Assembly (NCBI GenBank): GCA_959601025.1
Contig: CAUGOD010000042.1
Location: 1-21,462, forward strand
DNA: 21,462 nucleotides
Direction of reading: 5' to 3'
Origin: an uncultured Oscillospiraceae bacterium
GTDB taxonomy: Bacteria > Bacillota > Clostridia > Oscillospirales > Acutalibacteraceae
In this document: one piece after another, positions 6,804-12,356 of the stretch
Position numbering within the stretch: the first letter of the stretch is position 1
Layout: every line of letters begins with the position of its first letter
Notes under the pieces: generated by a model
The model's database searches: none
What the model was told of the DNA's origin: nothing
The model's input: only the letters and a program-made list of their open reading frames with translations
Translations under genes and position numbers: made by a program

Positions 6804-7277
6804 TCAGCGAAATTCATCAAAGTTCAGGATATACCGGCATTCCTGCCGATCGCCCGCCCGATAGAGCTCATGGTCGGGCGGCAGATCGACGATGCCGCCG
6901 AGCCGCGCTCCGAGCGCCTCACAGGTTCGGCGGGAGGGAAGGTTGTCGGGACGGCAGGTGATCACCACCTGGGGCATCCGGTGCTGTTTCGCCAGCTCCA
7001 GCAGCAAGCGGCAGGCCTTGAGCGCGTAGTGGCTGCCGCGATAGGGCTCAAAAATACGATACCCGATATTCCCGGCGTAAAACAGCGATTCGTTAAAGCC
7101 GACCCGCAGGTCGCAGCGGCCGACCGTTTCCTCATCCGTTCGGCGGACGATGGAGAAACGGTAGGTGGGGGCCAGCCCGCGTTCCGGCTGCGGAGCCGCG
7201 GTCTCCAGCAGTTTCAGACGAATCTCTCCGTCGTCCAGGGGAAGGGAGTCGTAAAAGTGAAAGGGAAGAATCCGCAT
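6804..7277 (-). CDS. GNAT-family N-acetyltransferase
   Basis: A 157-aa cytoplasmic protein of the GCN5-related acetyltransferase fold. It shows the beta-strand/acetyl-CoA region GYRIFEPYRGSHYALKACRLLLELA (a RimJ-like variant of the R/QxxGxG/A loop, about residues 73-97), then VVITCRPDNLPSRRTCEALGARL, the typical N-x-x-S-x-x-x-x-E-x-x-G motif. It transfers acetyl from acetyl-CoA to an amine; the substrate is not predictable. The ATG at 7277 was chosen for GGAGG 8 nt upstream and because the promoter lies just before it; the longer open frame upstream has no family similarity. It has its own vegetative promoter and is not obviously cotranscribed with spoVAE, which carries a sporulation-type promoter. 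Confidence 0.85.
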   Translation of the reverse strand: MRILPFHFYDSLPLDDGEIRLKLLETAAPQPERGLAPTYRFSIVRRTDEETVGRCDLRVGFNESLFYAGNIGYRIFEPYRGSHYALKACRLLLELAKQHRMPQVVITCRPDNLPSRRTCEALGARLGGIVDLPPDHELYRAGDRQECRYILNFDEFR

Positions 7278-7284
7278 GACGTCG

Positions 7285-7294
7285 CCTCCGGAGG
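7285..7294 (-). promoter_or_regulatory. Palindrome containing the GNAT Shine-Dalgarno
   Basis: CCTCCGGAGG is a perfect 10-bp palindrome whose right arm on the minus strand is the GGAGG ribosome site. Base pairing between two mRNAs or a local fold could occlude the site. Confidence 0.35.
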
Positions 7295-7316
7295 TTTCAG
7301 AAGTCTCTTCCGCTTC

Positions 7317-7346
7317 AGCATACTGCGGGCGGGGGAGGTCTGTCAA
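7317..7346 (-). promoter_or_regulatory. Promoter of the GNAT gene
   Basis: On the minus strand a perfect TTGACA (7341-7346), 18-bp spacer, TATGCT (7317-7322). Confidence 0.75.
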
Positions 7347-7487
7347 GCGGTTCCCGTCTATGCGGAAGAAAAGAAAGTTCTCTTCAGGGGTTTCCCCGCA
7401 GACCGCCGCATGGGGAAGCTCCGGAAACAAAACAAACCGCGGCGGAAAGCAAACGGCATTCCGACGCGGTTTTTCGGCCGTCGGTAA

Positions 7488-7504
7488 ACGGGGTATGTCC
7501 CCGT
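7488..7504 (-). terminator. Weak hairpin after the coat-like gene
   Basis: ACGGGG-TATGT-CCCCGT, 6-bp perfect stem; on the minus strand only TTTACC follows, so termination is uncertain. The rest of 7347-7513 holds no gene I can support. Confidence 0.3.
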
Positions 7505-7513
7505 CCACCCGGA

Positions 7514-7759
7514 TTATTGATTGGCGAACTTCTGCTTTACCTGCTGCAGCTTCTGCTGTTCCGCCTGTTCGGTCGGATACCAGCCTTTAGCGGCCATCTT
7601 TTTATAAATGTCGTCCTGCATGGTCAGGGAATCCTTCAGCGCGGTATCGAAGGCGCTGTGAACGTTTGCGGTGTTGGATTCGATTGTACCATGAAGATAC
7701 AGGTCGCACACGCCCTTTGTGGTCAGCAGGATGTTTTCCATCAGGCATTTGTCGTCCAT
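7514..7759 (-). CDS. Small spore-coat-like protein (CotF-related)
   Basis: An 81-aa helical protein with no signal or membrane segment. Its sequence MDDKCLMENILLTTKGVCDLYLHGTIES...MQDDIYKKMAAKGWYP resembles the CotF/coat-related C-terminal half common in clostridia, where small proteins with K-G-W-Y-P near the C-terminus are annotated as spore coat proteins. AAGGAG lies 8 nt before the ATG at 7759. It follows the 57-aa partner by 59 bp in the same direction, and together the two look like the two halves of a CotF-type helical bundle, so cotranscription from the sporulation-type promoter at 8021-8050 is likely. A role in the coat is inferred from family and context only. Confidence 0.7.
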   Translation of the reverse strand: MDDKCLMENILLTTKGVCDLYLHGTIESNTANVHSAFDTALKDSLTMQDDIYKKMAAKGWYPTEQAEQQKLQQVKQKFANQ

Positions 7760-7818
7760 GACAATTTCTCCTTTTATACTTTACACTTTCGAGGTTTGGG
7801 ATCGGGGAGGGGTCGGGG

Positions 7819-7992
7819 TTACACCAGCTGGTAGAAGCTGTCGAACAGCTGCTGGTGCTTGTTCATCAGCTGCTGAACGCAGTTTTTCAGCTCGCCGTCC
7901 TGCAGGTTCTGTACGGCTTCCTGACACTGGGTTTTCAGAAATTTTTCGTGGCCGAGCGCGTCTTCAATATACAGCAGTTCCTTCGGGCTCAT
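7819..7992 (-). CDS. Small spore-coat-like helical protein
   Basis: A 57-aa protein (MSPKELLYIEDALGHEKFLK...NCVQQLMNKHQQLFDSFYQLV), entirely helical in appearance, with a CotF/ferritin-like-bundle pattern such as E-D-A-x-x-H-E-x-F...KHQQ. The family recurs in spore-forming Clostridia beside the 81-aa type. The ATG at 7992 is preferred: AGGAGG sits 8 nt upstream, whereas the GTG at 8001 overlaps that very ribosome site. A sporulation-type promoter lies directly upstream, and the gene begins 27 bp after the DUF1905 stop codon. Function is inferred from family. Confidence 0.68.
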   Translation of the reverse strand: MSPKELLYIEDALGHEKFLKTQCQEAVQNLQDGELKNCVQQLMNKHQQLFDSFYQLV

Positions 7993-8019
7993 TTCCTTCA
8001 CCTCCTTTAATTTCCTTCT

Positions 8020-8436
8020 CTAGTATGGACGGGAATCCGGCCGCTTATCCCTTCGGAAGGGAGAATTTTCTGTGGGAGTTGTCCGGCGGCGCGCTTCAGC
8101 CGGCTCGGGGCTTTCCTTTAACGGAGCCCGTTCCCACAGTCGGACGGTCACGGCGTCTCCCGGCTGCTTGCCGATTTTTGCGCGGATATCCTTTCGCAGA
8201 CCGAGGATATGACCCCGGGTTCCCATCCGCACCAGACTGCCGTCGTAGGGTTCCCCGTCGAAGGTGGCGGAAACCGGTACCCGTCCCTTTCCAAACGCCG
8301 CTTTTACGTCATAGGGGAATTCGATATACGCGCCGTCGATGCCCGGTACGGCCCGTATTACCGCTTCGAACACATAGATACGTTTCGCCGTTTCGCCCAT
8401 TTTGGGTATTTTTTCCGGCTTACCGGGTTGTTCCAT
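8020..8436 (-). CDS. DUF1905 domain protein
   Basis: A 138-aa cytoplasmic protein. Residues about 17-101 match the DUF1905 domain, a small beta-barrel: YVFEAVIRAVPGIDGAYIEFPYDVKAAFGKGRVPVSATFDGEPYDGSLVRMG...ILGLRKDIRAKIGKQPGDAVTVRLWE. Members are often found alone or fused to a YdeI/OmpD-associated segment; the biochemical role is not established. The C-terminal 35 residues are basic, low-complexity and probably disordered (TTPTENSPFRRDKRPDSRPY). The ATG at 8436 has AAGGGGG with 8-nt spacing; the ATG at about 8457 has its site only 2 nt away. The 3' end carries the promoter for the coat-like pair. Confidence 0.82.
   Translation of the reverse strand: MEQPGKPEKIPKMGETAKRIYVFEAVIRAVPGIDGAYIEFPYDVKAAFGKGRVPVSATFDGEPYDGSLVRMGTRGHILGLRKDIRAKIGKQPGDAVTVRLWERAPLKESPEPAEARRRTTPTENSPFRRDKRPDSRPY
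8021..8050 (-). promoter_or_regulatory. Sporulation-type (sigma-G/F-like) promoter of the coat-like pair
   Basis: On the minus strand GGATA (8046-8050), 18-bp spacer, CATACTA (8021-8027). The -10 is a perfect sigma-G -10 and the -35 has one mismatch to GHATR. It overlaps the stop codon of the DUF1905 gene. Sigma-E use cannot be excluded. Confidence 0.55.
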
Positions 8437-8499
8437 TCGGCATTCCCCCTTTTTCATAGCCTTCCCGGTGAAGCAGTGCCTATGCGTTTCTGCCGGCAG

Positions 8500-8528
8500 T
8501 TGTAATGTGTCGGAATATATGGTAATAT
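8500..8528 (+). promoter_or_regulatory. Promoter of the 333-aa gene
   Basis: TTGTAA (8500-8505), 17-bp spacer ending TGG, TAATAT (8523-8528), an extended -10 layout. Confidence 0.55.
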
Positions 8529-8577
8529 AAGGAAAAGTGGCGTGCTGCACATGGCGCCGCAAAGGGAGGGAGTTTGT

Positions 8578-9579
8578 ATGGCTAAGGTGGTTCTGCCCAT
8601 CGCAGACCCGGAAAGCCCCTATTATCCGCAGGATGCGGCGCTGTTTTCCATCCTGCTGACGAGCCCGGAACGGTCAATGCCCTGGATTCACAACAATTAT
8701 AAGCAGATATTCTGCCATAAGGAGATGTACGCCCAGTACACCGCGGATTTCAATAAGGTGGATATCTGGAACAACTGCCCGTGGATCGTCCGTCACAACG
8801 TGCCCCACGCGTTGATTCGGGCCCATTGGAGACGATTTTCGGATTTTATTACCGATTCCCTCGATCAGGGGTTGTACGTCTTCTGCCGGTACGACCGGTT
8901 TTATCTGTCCGCCCTCAAGGATCCGCGGCATTTCCCCCACGATATGTTTATTTATGGATACGATGGGGATACCCTATATTTTCGGGACTTCCTGTTTCAT
9001 TATGAACGGCTCTCCTGCACCAGGGAAGAGCTGGATGCCGGCCATCTGGAGGGGTGGGAGTCCGGGGATTACCTGCAGGGAGTGGATCTGCTTGAACACA
9101 GGGAGGCGATGTTCGCCTTTGAGATGGACAAGTATGCGCGGGACCTTGGCAATTATGCCCGGGGTGAGAGCGGGATCACCAGTGCGGACCTGTATCCCGG
9201 CCTGCCGCAATACCGTACCGAATACGTTTACGGGGTGGAGGTGTATCGCGCTCTCGCGCAGTATATCCGGGATACGGTGGCGGCCGGTACGCCTTCGGTG
9301 ATCCGTACCGCGTTTCACCTGACGTATTACCACAAGCGTCTGCTGGAGGACAGTGTGGTCTATCTTGCGGAGCAGGGACGGCTTAAAAACGGAGAGGAGC
9401 ACCGTGCGCGCTGTCATGCCTGGACGCTGGAGATGGACAAGCTGCGGACTATCCTGCTCAAGTTTAACGCCTCGGGCGATCCGTCGGTGCTGGAGCGCAT
9501 GGATGCGATCGGCCGGCTGGAAAGGGCCTATGAAACGGAGAAACGGGAGCTTCCCCGCCTGATCGCCGATCTGCAATAA
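8578..9579 (+). CDS. BtrH/C39-peptidase-like protein (hypothetical)
   Basis: A 333-aa soluble protein, no signal peptide. The N-terminal half resembles the BtrH_N/C39-like fold of papain-type enzymes: RYDRFYLSALKDPRHFPHDMFIYGYDGDTLYFRDF (about residues 104-138) matches the pattern in which a conserved His-Asp/Asn starts the H-D-x-x-I-Y-G-Y-D strand. I cannot identify a convincing catalytic Cys; C67 (NNCPW) is a candidate only. The C-terminal third (about 240-333) is helical, perhaps a helper domain. BtrH-like proteins transfer acyl groups in secondary metabolism, but no such cluster is present here. The ATG at 8578 follows AGGGAGGG by 7 nt. It is a single-gene transcript ended by the terminator at 9632-9662. 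Confidence 0.45.
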   Translation: MAKVVLPIADPESPYYPQDAALFSILLTSPERSMPWIHNNYKQIFCHKEMYAQYTADFNKVDIWNNCPWIVRHNVPHALIRAHWRRFSDFITDSLDQGLYVFCRYDRFYLSALKDPRHFPHDMFIYGYDGDTLYFRDFLFHYERLSCTREELDAGHLEGWESGDYLQGVDLLEHREAMFAFEMDKYARDLGNYARGESGITSADLYPGLPQYRTEYVYGVEVYRALAQYIRDTVAAGTPSVIRTAFHLTYYHKRLLEDSVVYLAEQGRLKNGEEHRARCHAWTLEMDKLRTILLKFNASGDPSVLERMDAIGRLERAYETEKRELPRLIADLQ

Positions 9580-9631
9580 TTCCCGAGAAGAGGGAAAACC
9601 CAAAGGCGAAAGCAATTTATCAAAATATGAA

Positions 9632-9662
9632 AAAAGGTACCGCGCACAGCACGGTACCTTTT
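9632..9662 (+). terminator. Rho-independent terminator (palindromic)
   Basis: AAAAGGTACCG (9632-9642) pairs perfectly with CGGTACCTTTT (9652-9662), 11 bp, with a 9-nt loop. Its A/T flanks could also serve the convergent glycosylase gene. Confidence 0.88.
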
Positions 9663-9731
9663 CCGTATCCTCGGGCGGGAGCCGCCGGGACGGTTTTCAT
9701 TTGGAGCGGGATGGCCATTTTCGCCTCGCAG

Positions 9732-10784
9732 TCACTCCATAACGGCGATTTTCGAAAGGTCATTCCAAAGGGCTTCGGCCGTCCCCTTTATCAAGGCAAG
9801 GTCGGTTGGGCGGACAGGAGAAAAGAATTCGAGGGATAACGTTCGATTTTTCTTTCTCCATTTTCCGATTACCTGTCCATTCCACAGGATGGAGGGCGAA
9901 ACGATTCCGGCAAGATTAAAAATACGCCGCCTGTTTTCGGGTTCTAAATACAGGCTTTCTTTTTTCTCATATCCCAGCATAAGCTGGTCAAAGCCCGCGA
10001 GAAATACGCACTTTGGGATTTCCCTGGTGTAGCTCTTTCCGTTTTCGATGTAGTAATAGGTCTTTCCGCCGCATTCCGTGGAGGTTACCGGGAGCCTGGC
10101 AAGCCAGTTTTTCACTTGCGCGGCGGTTGCGTGAAAATAATACATCGCGTCGTGAATCGTTGCGGGAGCGATGTTGGTAAAATATCGCCTGGCGATTTCG
10201 AGGTTTGCTTCCTCTTCAGGGATAGGGGTGAAGGCGGGAGACAGGCAAAAGGCTTTTTTCTCCTGAACGACATAATGGATAAATCCGCGTTCACATAGTT
10301 CCCGGATGCCGCCGCCCCATTGGTCGAACAGGCTTGCCTCTTCCAACGACGTCATTCCCCGTTCGCGGCAAAGCGCTTTTAATTCCTCCCGCGTATGAGG
10401 CCCCTCTTTTAGGCTTGTTAGAATGACCTCGGAAAAATATTCTTGCCTTTTCGGCGTCAACGTCCATTGATCCTGCTGATCCGGGTAGGTATATCCGTTC
10501 CATTCCTTTCGTCTGTAATCCTCGCCGTTACGGCAATGGATGAACAGCGGCAGGTCCTCTTCCGCAAAAACATGGACGGTTCCCCGCACGGTCCAATTCT
10601 TTACTAATCCATTTTGAAAGGAGGATTCATCGTAGTTTTCACAACGGATTTTAAGCGAGTGCATCGCGTTACTCAGGAACTGCGCCTGTATGCCGCAAAG
10701 ATCCCGGATTACCGTCAGCTTGTCGGCATGCGTAACCAGATGTTGATTGGTCATCTGCCGGGTTTTGATTTCTTCCAATGTCAT
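9732..10784 (-). CDS. AlkZ/YcaQ-like winged-helix DNA glycosylase (HTH_42, DUF1006)
   Basis: A 350-aa cytoplasmic protein of the HTH_42 superfamily, which includes the DNA glycosylases AlkZ and YcaQ. The diagnostic N-terminal region LTVIRDLCGIQAQFLSNAMHSLKIR carries the Gln-Ala-Gln motif (Q33, Q35) corresponding to the catalytic QxQ of AlkZ; YcaQ has QxD. Downstream are WTVRGTVHVFAEEDLPLF, winged-helix repeats, and PVTSTECGGKTYYYI, matching the family order. AlkZ-type enzymes excise bulky alkylated bases or unhook interstrand crosslinks, some as self-resistance factors. GGAGG lies 8 nt before the ATG at 10784; the 25-codon extension upstream lacks such a site. A short hairpin GCGTC-GCA-GACGC (10800-10812) lies in the leader. 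Composition is A+T-richer than most neighbours. The substrate is unknown. Confidence 0.8.
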   Translation of the reverse strand: MTLEEIKTRQMTNQHLVTHADKLTVIRDLCGIQAQFLSNAMHSLKIRCENYDESSFQNGLVKNWTVRGTVHVFAEEDLPLFIHCRNGEDYRRKEWNGYTYPDQQDQWTLTPKRQEYFSEVILTSLKEGPHTREELKALCRERGMTSLEEASLFDQWGGGIRELCERGFIHYVVQEKKAFCLSPAFTPIPEEEANLEIARRYFTNIAPATIHDAMYYFHATAAQVKNWLARLPVTSTECGGKTYYYIENGKSYTREIPKCVFLAGFDQLMLGYEKKESLYLEPENRRRIFNLAGIVSPSILWNGQVIGKWRKKNRTLSLEFFSPVRPTDLALIKGTAEALWNDLSKIAVME

Positions 10785-10929
10785 GATGACACCTCCATAG
10801 CGTCGCAGACGCACTGATAAAAAAGCCCGCCGCCGCGAACGATAAGGTATGGTAGGCAAAAATGGATATAATCTCGGCCTATCCTATAGGAGAAAAAGTG
10901 GCGCAAAAACTTATAGAAAGGTATGGAAA

Positions 10930-11265
10930 ATGAAAACGGAAAAGCAAACTGTCAGAATCCAACCTGATTATTTGCAGGAACCCATTTGGATAAGTGATAT
11001 TGAAACAGGGGAACCCTTGACAGGCATTGAGTTAATAGATAACGATTCTGTCCTTAAAGAGTTTAATTACCAAGCGGCACAGCTATTTAATTCATATTAC
11101 GAATTCGATTCGCACGATGTTCCTTGTTGGTTTAATCACGAAAAAAAAGCGGAAAAGGAAATTATGCTTGATCTTATCGCGCAGATTGTTGCACGTCTTG
11201 AAGAAATCAACGATGGTAGTTTCGTGGTTGAGGATTTGGAAACAGAGCGGTTAAAAAGTCTTTAA
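10930..11265 (+). CDS. A+T-rich hypothetical protein
   Basis: A 111-aa soluble acidic protein (MKTEKQTVRIQPDYLQEPIWISD...FDSHDVPCWFNHEKKAEKEIMLDLIAQIVARLEEINDGSFVVEDLETERLKSL). It has a mixed alpha/beta look, with a C-terminal helix and the motif FDSHDxPCWFNHE in the middle. I recall similar small uncharacterised proteins in Firmicutes but can attach no function. The ATG at 10930 has GAAAGG 8 nt upstream; an ATG five bases earlier opens a frame that soon stops. The gene is clearly A+T-richer than the flanking genes, suggesting transfer. It is bracketed by the glycosylase start and a terminator, and lies 200 bp from an atypical tRNA region. A TATAAT sits at 10866-10871 but no good -35 is visible. 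Confidence 0.65.
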   Translation: MKTEKQTVRIQPDYLQEPIWISDIETGEPLTGIELIDNDSVLKEFNYQAAQLFNSYYEFDSHDVPCWFNHEKKAEKEIMLDLIAQIVARLEEINDGSFVVEDLETERLKSL

Positions 11266-11294
11266 GCGGACAGTTACTTGTCGATAGTAATTTG

Positions 11295-11324
11295 AAAAGC
11301 CGGCAGCGTAAGCTGTCGGCTTTT
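11295..11324 (+). terminator. Rho-independent terminator with GTAA loop
   Basis: AAAAGCCGGCAGC (11295-11307), GTAA, GCTGTCGGCTTTT (11312-11324): 13-bp stem with one G-T pair. Confidence 0.88.
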
Positions 11325-11356
11325 GCCACCCACGCAAGGTGGTATTATATTTTGGT

Positions 11357-11417
11357 ATGGCGGTGGGGAACGATCCCCACTTTACAATCGCCCCGGTATG
11401 AATCGGGGTTACGCCAT
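11357..11417. other. Possible three-way-junction structured element
   Basis: An outer stem ATGGCG/CGCCAT (11357-11362 with 11412-11417) encloses two hairpins: GTGGGGA-ACGA-TCCCCAC (11363-11369 with 11374-11380, perfect 7 bp) and CCCCG/CGGGG (11391-11395 with 11404-11408). It lies between the terminator and the tRNA-Arg. No gene is seen in 11325-11467; 11326-11343 adds a small CCACC/GGTGG inverted repeat. Function unknown. Confidence 0.4.
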
Positions 11418-11467
11418 CTTTGCAATCAACGGATACAAACGTTCATACACAATTGCCGTTGACAGCC

Positions 11468-11544
11468 TGGCGCGCCCGGCGCGATTCGAACGCGCGGCCT
11501 TTCGCTTAGGAGGCGAACGCTCTATCCTGCTGAGCTACGGGCGC
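11468..11544 (-). tRNA. tRNA-Arg (CCT)
   Basis: A 77-nt cloverleaf including encoded CCA. The acceptor stem is GCGCCCG/CGGGCGC with discriminator G; the D arm is GCTC...GAGC; the anticodon stem TTCGC/GCGAA closes the loop CTCCTAA, giving anticodon CCT (Arg AGG codon); the T arm is GCGCG-TTCGAAT-CGCGC. All stems pair fully. Its promoter is probably the TTGACA/TACACT pair upstream at 11883-11912, which would also transcribe the broken tRNA between them. Confidence 0.96.
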
Positions 11545-11602
11545 ATATTATGAAATTTACGAAAGATATGGCATGTGCGCCTCTCCCTTATGTTTTCCCG
11601 AA

Positions 11603-11635
11603 AAGGCGCCAAAGGGTACCAAACAAGGCGCCAAA
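11603..11635. repeat. Three tandem GGNNCCAAA iterons
   Basis: GGCGCCAAA (11605-11613), GGTACCAAA (11615-11623), GGCGCCAAA (11627-11635), spaced 10 and 12 bp, about one helical turn each. They are flanked by an 8-bp inverted repeat, CGCCTCTC (11578-11585) and GAGAGGCG (11640-11647). The layout resembles protein-binding iterons or the arm-type sites of a tyrosine recombinase. Confidence 0.45.
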
Positions 11636-11719
11636 ACCCGAGAGGCGTTGTTACAAGGTCGCGAAATCGCGGTTTTACTCGCGTTTTCTCGTTTTCCTGC
11701 GGGTATCACGCGGACAGAG

Positions 11720-11765
11720 CAACACCTTAGGAGGCGGTCGCTCTATCCAGCTGAGCTATAGCGAC
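11720..11765 (-). pseudogene. 5' fragment of a tRNA-Arg(CCT) gene
   Basis: On the minus strand GTCGCTA-TA-GCTC-AGCTGGATA-GAGC-G-ACCGC-CTCCTAA follows the tRNA-Arg(CCT) pattern from the acceptor 5' strand through the anticodon loop. After CCTCCTAAG the sequence (GTGTTGCTCTGTC) gives no 3' anticodon strand, T arm or TAGCGAC acceptor partner. The gene is therefore cut at the anticodon loop, a usual crossover point for tRNA-targeting integrases. The remainder of 11545-11719 holds only the iterons and inverted repeats. Confidence 0.75.
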
Positions 11766-11882
11766 ATTTATGAAGATGCGGCGTCTTTCCCGACTTGGGT
11801 TTTATCAAAACGTTCGAGAAACGCCTTTTTCTGCGGCGAACCCCCTGGAAAGAGACCTTCTCCGCGTATCGGTACAACCGAC

Positions 11883-11912
11883 AGTGTACACCAAAGCCGG
11901 GGACTTTGTCAA
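11883..11912 (-). promoter_or_regulatory. Promoter of the tRNA region
   Basis: On the minus strand a perfect TTGACA (11907-11912), 18-bp spacer, TACACT (11883-11888). It reads toward the broken and intact tRNA-Arg genes; start near 11876, about 110 nt before the fragment. Confidence 0.6.
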
Positions 11913-11921
11913 TTCCCGCCG

Positions 11922-11950
11922 CTGCATTTCTCACGACTTTATGGTACAAT
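11922..11950 (+). promoter_or_regulatory. Putative promoter of the MNT/HEPN pair
   Basis: CTGCAT (11922-11927), 17-bp spacer, TACAAT (11945-11950) with TGG before it, an extended -10. The -10 is the first part of repeat copy B, so the transcript would begin at the repeat hairpin. The -35 is weak. Confidence 0.4.
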
Positions 11951-12036
11951 GACAGCAGGGAGAAATACCGACAGGTATTTCTCAATTGCGCCGCCGGAAA
12001 AGGTCGGGATAGCGCCCGGCGCGGCGGCGCTTAGTT
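11940..12036 (+). repeat. Intergenic repeat, copy B
   Basis: Starts TATGGTACAATG, then a 10-bp perfect hairpin, GAGAAATACC-GACA-GGTATTTCTC (11960-11983), then TTGCGCCGCCGGAAAAG (11986-12002, identical to copy A), then GATAGCGCCCGGCGCGGCGG. A second stem GCGCCGCCG/CGGCGGCGC (11988-11996 with 12022-12030) is perfect here. Against copy A, three hairpin base pairs differ with both partners changed. Confidence 0.6.
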
Positions 12037-12050
12037 GGAGGCGAAAGGCT

Positions 12051-12356
12051 ATGAAATCGTCGTTGCTTGCCGCGCTGCGGGACGATATTGTGCGTCTGTG
12101 TACGCCGGAAAAAATCTACGTTTTTCATCAGAAAAACAGCCCCTCCGGGGAACTGACCGCTGTAAAGCTCTGTGTGATCCTACCGGAAGGGGACGCGCGG
12201 GCGGCGGAGGGCCGTCTGTATGGGGAGCTGGAATCCGAGCTGCCGTTTGATCTGCTGGTGTATACGGCGGAGGAGTGGCGGCAGCTGCTGAACACCGAGC
12301 TGAGCTTCGCCCGGCATATCCGGGAAACGGGGAGGGTGCTGTATGCGGCCGACTAG
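12051..12356 (+). CDS. MNT-type nucleotidyltransferase-like protein, catalytic motif lost
   Basis: A 101-aa cytoplasmic protein. Size, strand order and overlap with a HEPN gene identify it as the minimal-nucleotidyltransferase partner of a MNT/HEPN module. The expected GSx10DxD active site is replaced: residues 23-44 read YVFHQKNSPSGELTAVKLCVIL, so neither Gly-Ser nor the two aspartates are present. The later strand FDLLVYTAEEW keeps one Asp (D67) where the third carboxylate normally lies. Active MNT antitoxins modify HEPN toxins with AMP; this copy cannot be assumed to do so and may neutralise by binding only. GGAGG lies 9 nt before the ATG. It follows repeat copy B and shares 14 bp with the next gene. 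Confidence 0.7.
   Translation: MKSSLLAALRDDIVRLCTPEKIYVFHQKNSPSGELTAVKLCVILPEGDARAAEGRLYGELESELPFDLLVYTAEEWRQLLNTELSFARHIRETGRVLYAAD

Noticed and set aside
5741..6961. 406-aa plus-strand open frame
   Set aside because: Crosses a terminator and runs antisense to three supported genes.
11550..12356. Open frames across the tRNA fragment and iterons (268 and 62 aa), one ending in a basic, integrase-tail-like stretch
   Set aside because: They read through a tRNA fragment and hairpins, lack ribosome sites and show no full domain. Only the part from 12051 is a supported gene; the tail similarity is too weak to call an integrase remnant.
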